The position numbers and the translations under genes were made by a program. Source: Apostichopus japonicus (Eukaryota > Echinodermata > Holothuroidea > Aspidochirotida > Stichopodidae). From it: a stretch of DNA of 64,000 bases. Location: positions 28,673,501 to 28,737,500 of the forward strand of contig NC_092568.1 of NCBI RefSeq assembly GCF_037975245.1, written 5' to 3'. Shown here one piece after another: positions 42,801-48,800 of the stretch (positions within the stretch are counted from its first letter, which is position 1; every line of letters begins with the position of its first letter). The notes under the pieces are model-generated. The model had not been told where the DNA came from and did not search any database. It worked only from the letters and a program-made list of their open reading frames with translations.

Positions 42801-45800
42801 AAAACTAAAATCACACAGGTGAAAAGATCTGTTTGAGCATATATTCTAAAAATCTTACATCACAGAAATATTTTACGATCCCATACATGGCCGTTTATAG
42901 TTGTTATCAGTTGTCCCAATGCAGCAGTTGATTTTGATAAATTGTTGTTGTTATGTAAGATATCAAATTTCTATAACACTGTTGTTCATTAGCTTGACTA
43001 AGCACCTTTAGTTTAAAAAAAGTGAAGAAACATTTTGTAGTTTTCCCCATTTGCTCATTACATGTGATTAAATTAATATCGACATACGAAGAAGTGTCTA
43101 CGAAATGTTAAGAATTTAACCAAGTTCAGTGGTCACTGGCTCATTTAATGTCAATTTGGTGAAAGAATCTGAAATGTGCCTTGAGTAGTCTTAACCAACG
43201 TCAATCTTTGACCAAACTCAAATGTATGTTTTAACTGCATGCTAGTTGAACATTCCTCCATCATTCACTGTGACTTTCAAAGGCATTGAAGACTCGCCCC
43301 AAACCGCGTGCCGGGCTCTGAAAAAGTTAACTTTCCGTTGCTTGCAAGTGAAGTTTTCTGCTTGTCGCTACAAAATGCAGACAGTAATGAAACGTGATAC
43401 CTTGTTATCTTTAGCTGGACCTGAGATGTCCATTGCTGTACCATTTGTACCTTGTGCTGTGGGTATTGACCGCAGCTGTATGTACTGACTGTACACTAGT
43501 GTCTAATTACCGAAGGTAGCAAGCTCAGTGTTCTCTGCAGGTCATTTTTTTGTCTGGGTGGTAATCGCCAACCTGGGGTAATCGCCGTCCTGGGGGAGGG
43601 GTCAAAGGGGAGGGGGTGTCCACCTCCCCTTTGGAAAATTTTTGCCCTCCGAAGGTGGGCTAGACGCCAAATGGTGCAACATTTGGTGCTATATTTGCCT
43701 GCATGTATCTCCAGGAATTGCTATTTTTTAGGCAGTGTTTTAAATTTTCTCTTACATTTGCCAAATGAAAAAAAAATAAGAACACTTCAAAATTGTTGCT
43801 GAAATATGAGTAGTAATGAATAGGCCCTAAGTCCAATGAAAAAATTATTCTACACTGTGCAAGGCTAACCCAACACAGCCTGTGCTTGACTGGGATAACT
43901 GCCAAGTTCAGGCATATCAACCAATTATCACTATCAGTCCTTATTATACAGATGCACACAATGAATGAAAGAATGATATATAGATGATCAAATAACAAAT
44001 TAGTCTTTATTTATTTCAACACCAACAGGATAACAATTGCAGTGAGAAAGTTGAAAAGAAATAAAGTTTATCAACTTCATGACTTTTGAAGTTCGTAAAA
44101 ACCCGTCCTTTACAACATTCACTGTATAGAGAACAAAACTCTGAAAATCAGTAGAGAAATTACCAATTGTGTACGAAAAGTAAGTTGGTACACCTTTCAA
44201 ATTTTACGAAAGATCGAGCAAAATACTTTCGAAAAATTCACGCGAAACAGGCATATCGTGCTAAATGCAACTTATTTCATGTAAACAAGGCTCTAGTACA
44301 CCCATTTGTGAATTAACCATAAGACCACATCTGGTGTTGAGCGGCAGAAAAAGAAAGTATTTTCTATAATTTTCACAAAAAAGGAAAAATTAATATCCTA
44401 CCATAGTTAAGTGTATAGTAAATAGCCTAACCACTTCGTCGGTTACGGATCTCACGTAACAACAAAAACACAACTTAAATTGTGTTTTGCGAAGTTGACG
44501 TTCTCTACAAGGACATGGAAACAATATTTAGCATTTAGTTAATCATGCCAAGTGGCCTAAAACATGGGATTGCACGTTTTACTTTCATAAAGATGGCCAT
44601 ACTGTAGCTATTGAGGCCTTGATATCGAGCTATGTCTGTATGGTATAGACTGGGTGACATCCCTATGTTCCGACGTCTCTATGTTCCGACGTCTCTATGT
44701 TCCGACGTCTCTATGTTCCGACGTCTCTATGTTCCGACGTCTCTATGTTCCGACGTCTCTATGTTCCGACGTCTCTATGTTCCGACGTCTCTATGTTCCG
44801 ACGTCTCTATGTTCCGACGTCTCTATGTTCCGACGTCTCTATGTTCCGACGTCTCTATGTTCCGACGTCTCTATGTTCCGACGTCTCTATGTTCCGACGT
44901 CTCTATGTTCCGACGTCTCTATGTTCCGACGTCTCTATGTTCCGACGTCTCTATGTTCCGACGTCTCTATGTTCCGACGTCTCTATGTTCCGACGTCTCT
45001 ATGTTCCGACGTCTCTATGTTCCGACGTCTCTATGTTCCGACGTCTCTATGTTCCGACGTCTCTATGTTCCGACGTCTCTATGTTCCGACGTCTCTATGT
45101 TCCGACGTCTCTATGTTCCGACGTCTCTATGTTCCGACGTCTCTATGTTCCGACGTCTCTATGTTCCGACGTCTCTATGTTCCGACGTCTCTATGTTCCG
45201 ACGTCTCTATGTTCCGACGTCTCTATGTTCCGACGTCTCTATGTTCCGACGTCTCTATGTTCCGACGTCTCTATGTTCCGACGTCTCTATGTTCCGACGT
45301 CTCTATGTTCCGACGTCTCTATGTTCCGACGTCTCTATGTTCCGACGTCTCTATGTTCCGACGTCTCTATGTTCCGACGTCTCTATGTTCCGACGTCTCT
45401 ATGTTCCGACGTCTCTATGTTCCGACGTCTCTATGTTCCGACGTCTCTATGTTCCGACGTCTCTATGTTCCGACGTCTCTATGTTCCGACGTCTCTATGT
45501 TCCGACGTCTCTATGTTCCGACGTCTCTATGTTCCGACAAATTGTTTGGACTCTAATTTTTTTTGACCCAAATTTTTTCGGACACAATTTTTTTTGGGAG
45601 ACTCAATCTTTTTGGTCCCCCATTTTTCGGACCAAATTTTTTTGGGGACTTAATTTTTTGGGCCACAAATTTTTTGGGACCCAATTTTTTTTGGGGGGAC
45701 TCAATTTTTTTGGACCAACATTTTTTCTGACCTACCTTTTTGGGGGACACAATTTTTTGGACGCACCAAATTTTTTTCAGGAAAAAAAGGGCCCAAAGTT

Positions 45801-48800
45801 TGTTATGACCCAAATAGTGCTTTGTGACCGAAAATTGCTTGTGACCGGAAATTTTGTTTGTACTCATTTTTTTTTTGACCAAAATCAGTTTGGTCAAAAA
45901 AAAATTTGGTACGAAAAAAGTTGGTCCGAAAACATGTTGGTGTCAAAAATTTTGGTCCAAAAAAAATTTGGTCATAAAAATATATTGGTCTAAAATAATT
46001 TTGGTCCGAAAAAAGTTGGTCCGAAAACATGTTGGTCAACAATTTTGGTCCAAAAAAAATTGAGTCCGAAAAAATTTGGGTAAAAAAAATTAGAGTCCAA
46101 AAAAATTGTCGGAACATAGAGACGTCGGAACATAGAGATGTCGGAACATAGAGACGTCGGAACATAGAGACGTCGGAACATAGAGATGTAACCATAGACT
46201 GTGCCTGGTGTATCATGGGGAATAGATTGTTTTGTTCATGCGAAGGAGTCAGTTGGCTTGAGGTGTGTTTTACTTACCCTGTTACGGGGATATTTACCTA
46301 CTTTTCTTGAACGTATAAGATAATATTTCGCATAACTTTACCGATCCTTTACTGACTGACCTAATTAATTCTAGAGTGGAGCCAAAATAGTTTACTCCAT
46401 GAAAAGTTTTTTTGGAAATGTGCCAAAAATGTTAAAAAACAGGTGTTAGACAGGGGGTTGTTTGGCAAGGTACCTGGGAAAATTCGAAACACATGGAGCC
46501 AGCCTACCGTGATATTTAAGTAGGGTTAAACACTGCAGTTGTAAACAGATGTACGTATCGTGCACGCTGTTCATTGTTAGGCATTCTAGAAACGGGGCTT
46601 TGCCGAACGTAGTTTGTTTCATAATATCGAAGTTTCGTACCTCGCGGAGTCGGTGTTTTTTACGATATGTCATGTGTGTAGGTATTGGAGAATTTACAGG
46701 CATACGGGGGTGATGGGCAAATCGATCGCGGCCGCGGCAGAAACAAAACATGTATTTTCGATCAAATTCGTCACTCTTAAAGAATATGAGTGACTTTAAG
46801 AAAATGTTTGACGAGGTGCCAGTGTATTTTTTTTTGTCCGTGCGGCCGAGTTTTTCGTCCGGGCGGTAGTTTTATGTCCGGGCGCTAGCCAGCCTTTTCA
46901 AATTTTGTCCGGGCGGCGCGCCCGGACAAAACCGGTAGTGGAGAACACTGCAAGCTGTGTGCGTATTTTCTGGGATCAATGGATCTTGGTGGTGTCTAAC
47001 ACTTCTGTTTCACCTCATTCGAAACTAGGTCTGATTACCGGCATTAGTCGTTTCTTTTTGCGCGAGTCTTCACACCCTTAAAATACTGTAAGACAACACT
47101 ACTATCATAAATGAAGACCCATGTGTCCAAAATTACAAGAAGAACTTAATAATGGTACAGCCATGAAACACAAACCTCCATCGCAATTTTACATTGCTGT
47201 TCAATGGCTGCAGGTTATTGTTAACTATGCTCTACAGGGATTTTTGTTGTTGAAGTAATCTCTCTGTAGTTAATGATTAAGACAAACTTACATTTAAGCT
47301 CTAACATATCATTATATGTGTCAAATGGAAGTTGAATATTTGACACATTTAGTCATGCGCAGCCACTCATATTAACAATTGCGATCGAAACATGGATGAA
47401 GAGTAAAGCCACACTATCAAGAGAACACAATTGTTCCATCCTAACCCGTTCATTGCAGGGACGTTTACCCCTTAATGAAAAAACTGAAACTGGAACAGAA
47501 TTCAGCTGTGAGTGGGTCAACAAGAATAAGGCCATGCTGCTATCATATGTTAGGTACCTAAATGCATTGTATGGATACGTTTATATATATCCAGTCCCCT
47601 GTAAATGGAAATCTCTATCTGCCACCTTTAAAGAGAATATCTGGTCAATCAAAGGAATTCATGAACAATCTACCCAAGAGTTGCAGCAGTTATTTCATAG
47701 TCATATTTGTGAACAGTAAAACAATTGCAGTTACCACACCTCTTCTCCTTTCTATTGGACAGATTTACAAGATATAAAGGAAGGGCTTTTAAGCAATTAG
47801 GTTTTAATAGTTAACTTGAAAATTACGTGATTATTATGAGCCACCTGTATTATCCCCAGATATGACCTAAAGATGAGAATAATTGTCTAGGTGCTCAACA
47901 TTTTCTGTGAAATTCCTGAAAAAACAATTGACTCAAAATTCAATGTCACATTTCACTTACACCGTCTGCAAATAACGATATGTAGGACCTTTTGTAAAGT
48001 TTAAGAAATGTTCACCACTCTGGGAACATAGAGATGACCTTTACAGGTAGATGATTATTTTCCTTTTGTATGAAAAAAAAAAGTAACATAGCCATGTTGT
48101 TCTTCCCATTAAACTTGCTTCAGTCACTTGTGTAACGTTTCACATTAATGCTATGAAGTACCTTCTTAAACCTTCATAGGTGCAATAAGATACCACATAA
48201 TGACAACGTGTCTGCGGTGTACGGGAGCCGTAGGTTCATTTGCTGTACAGTGATTCAGACCTATTATATTAAAGCTAAATGTGCACTGTGCTTTGCTTTC
48301 TTTAGGTCGTTATAAATATGTTGTGACATAAACGCAACAAACACATTTTGTGGTTAAGTGAATGTGCAAAGCAATGACAAGATATATGCTACAGTCACAA
48401 CTAGGCTGAACAAGCTGTATTTTTTTTAGGCTAATTAAAATGCCAATGATCAATGGGTTACTGTATAGGGCTGTGAATTATTGAAGATTATTATCATGCT
48501 GCCTATTGCTCCTCTTGCAGCCTCACTCATGCTGAAAGTCTTACAGTCTTGCATATACACTACTTGTAGTCCTACCAGTATGTTACATTCAGTATCTATG
48601 CTTCCTGCAAACCTGCCTATGATGACCATTGTACCTCCTGCAGCCCTGCCTGTGGTGAATTATGTACCTCCACCTGCCCTGCCCAAAGACTAAGTGAACA
48701 ATGCAGTGAATGCACCACCTGCTACCTCAATCATGCTGAAAACTGTACCTTCTGAAGTGCTGGAGCATCGGGAAGGCAGATGAGGCAAGTGCCTTGGGGC

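Larger units (their letters stand above)
44653..46193. mobile_element. foldback transposon with 16-bp tandem-repeat arms (TU-like)
   Basis: Ends GGTGACATCCCTATGTTCC and, from the right, GGTTACATCTCTATGTTCC, flanked by a perfect 8-bp duplication ATAGACTG (44645-44652, 46194-46201). The outer arms are a 16-bp repeat: about 55 copies on the left, about five inverted copies on the right. The inner arms are T-rich on the left (45540-45835) and A-rich on the right (45840-46108), built from TTTTTTGGACC-like units, so the whole can fold back. Sea urchin TU elements have the same plan. The 453-codon frame through it is an artefact of the period. Confidence 0.88.
43526..46950. mobile_element. 3425-bp hAT-like element inserted in the MITE
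   Basis: Ends CAGTGTTCTCTGCAGG and, from the right, CAGTGTTCTCCACTACCGG. It is flanked by CAAGCT on both sides (43520-43525, 46951-46956), and the uninterrupted MITE copies have a single CAAGCT. GTCCGGGCGG motifs occur near the right end and GTCTGGGTGG near the left. No transposase frame remains recognisable. It contains the foldback element at 44653-46193. Confidence 0.82.
43281..47077 (+). mobile_element. TTAA-type MITE, copy 2, split by a 3.4-kb insertion
   Basis: The left part 43281-43525 and right part 46951-47077 together match copy 1 (10342-10699) end to end, with AAGGCATTGAAGACTCGCC at the start and GCGCGAGTCTTCACACC at the end. TTAA follows at 47078-47081; the left flank reads TCAA, a decayed TTAA. 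The interruption is the element at 43526-46950. Confidence 0.85.

Noticed and set aside
44632-45993. 453-codon ORF with repeated [16 protein letters not shown]
   Set aside because: It is the 16-bp array read in frame; all three forward frames are open and the rest is T-rich foldback sequence.
47396-47777. Overlapping plus-strand ORFs of 107 and 71 codons
   Set aside because: Two frames overlap in the same AT-rich stretch, with no recognisable motif; most likely chance.
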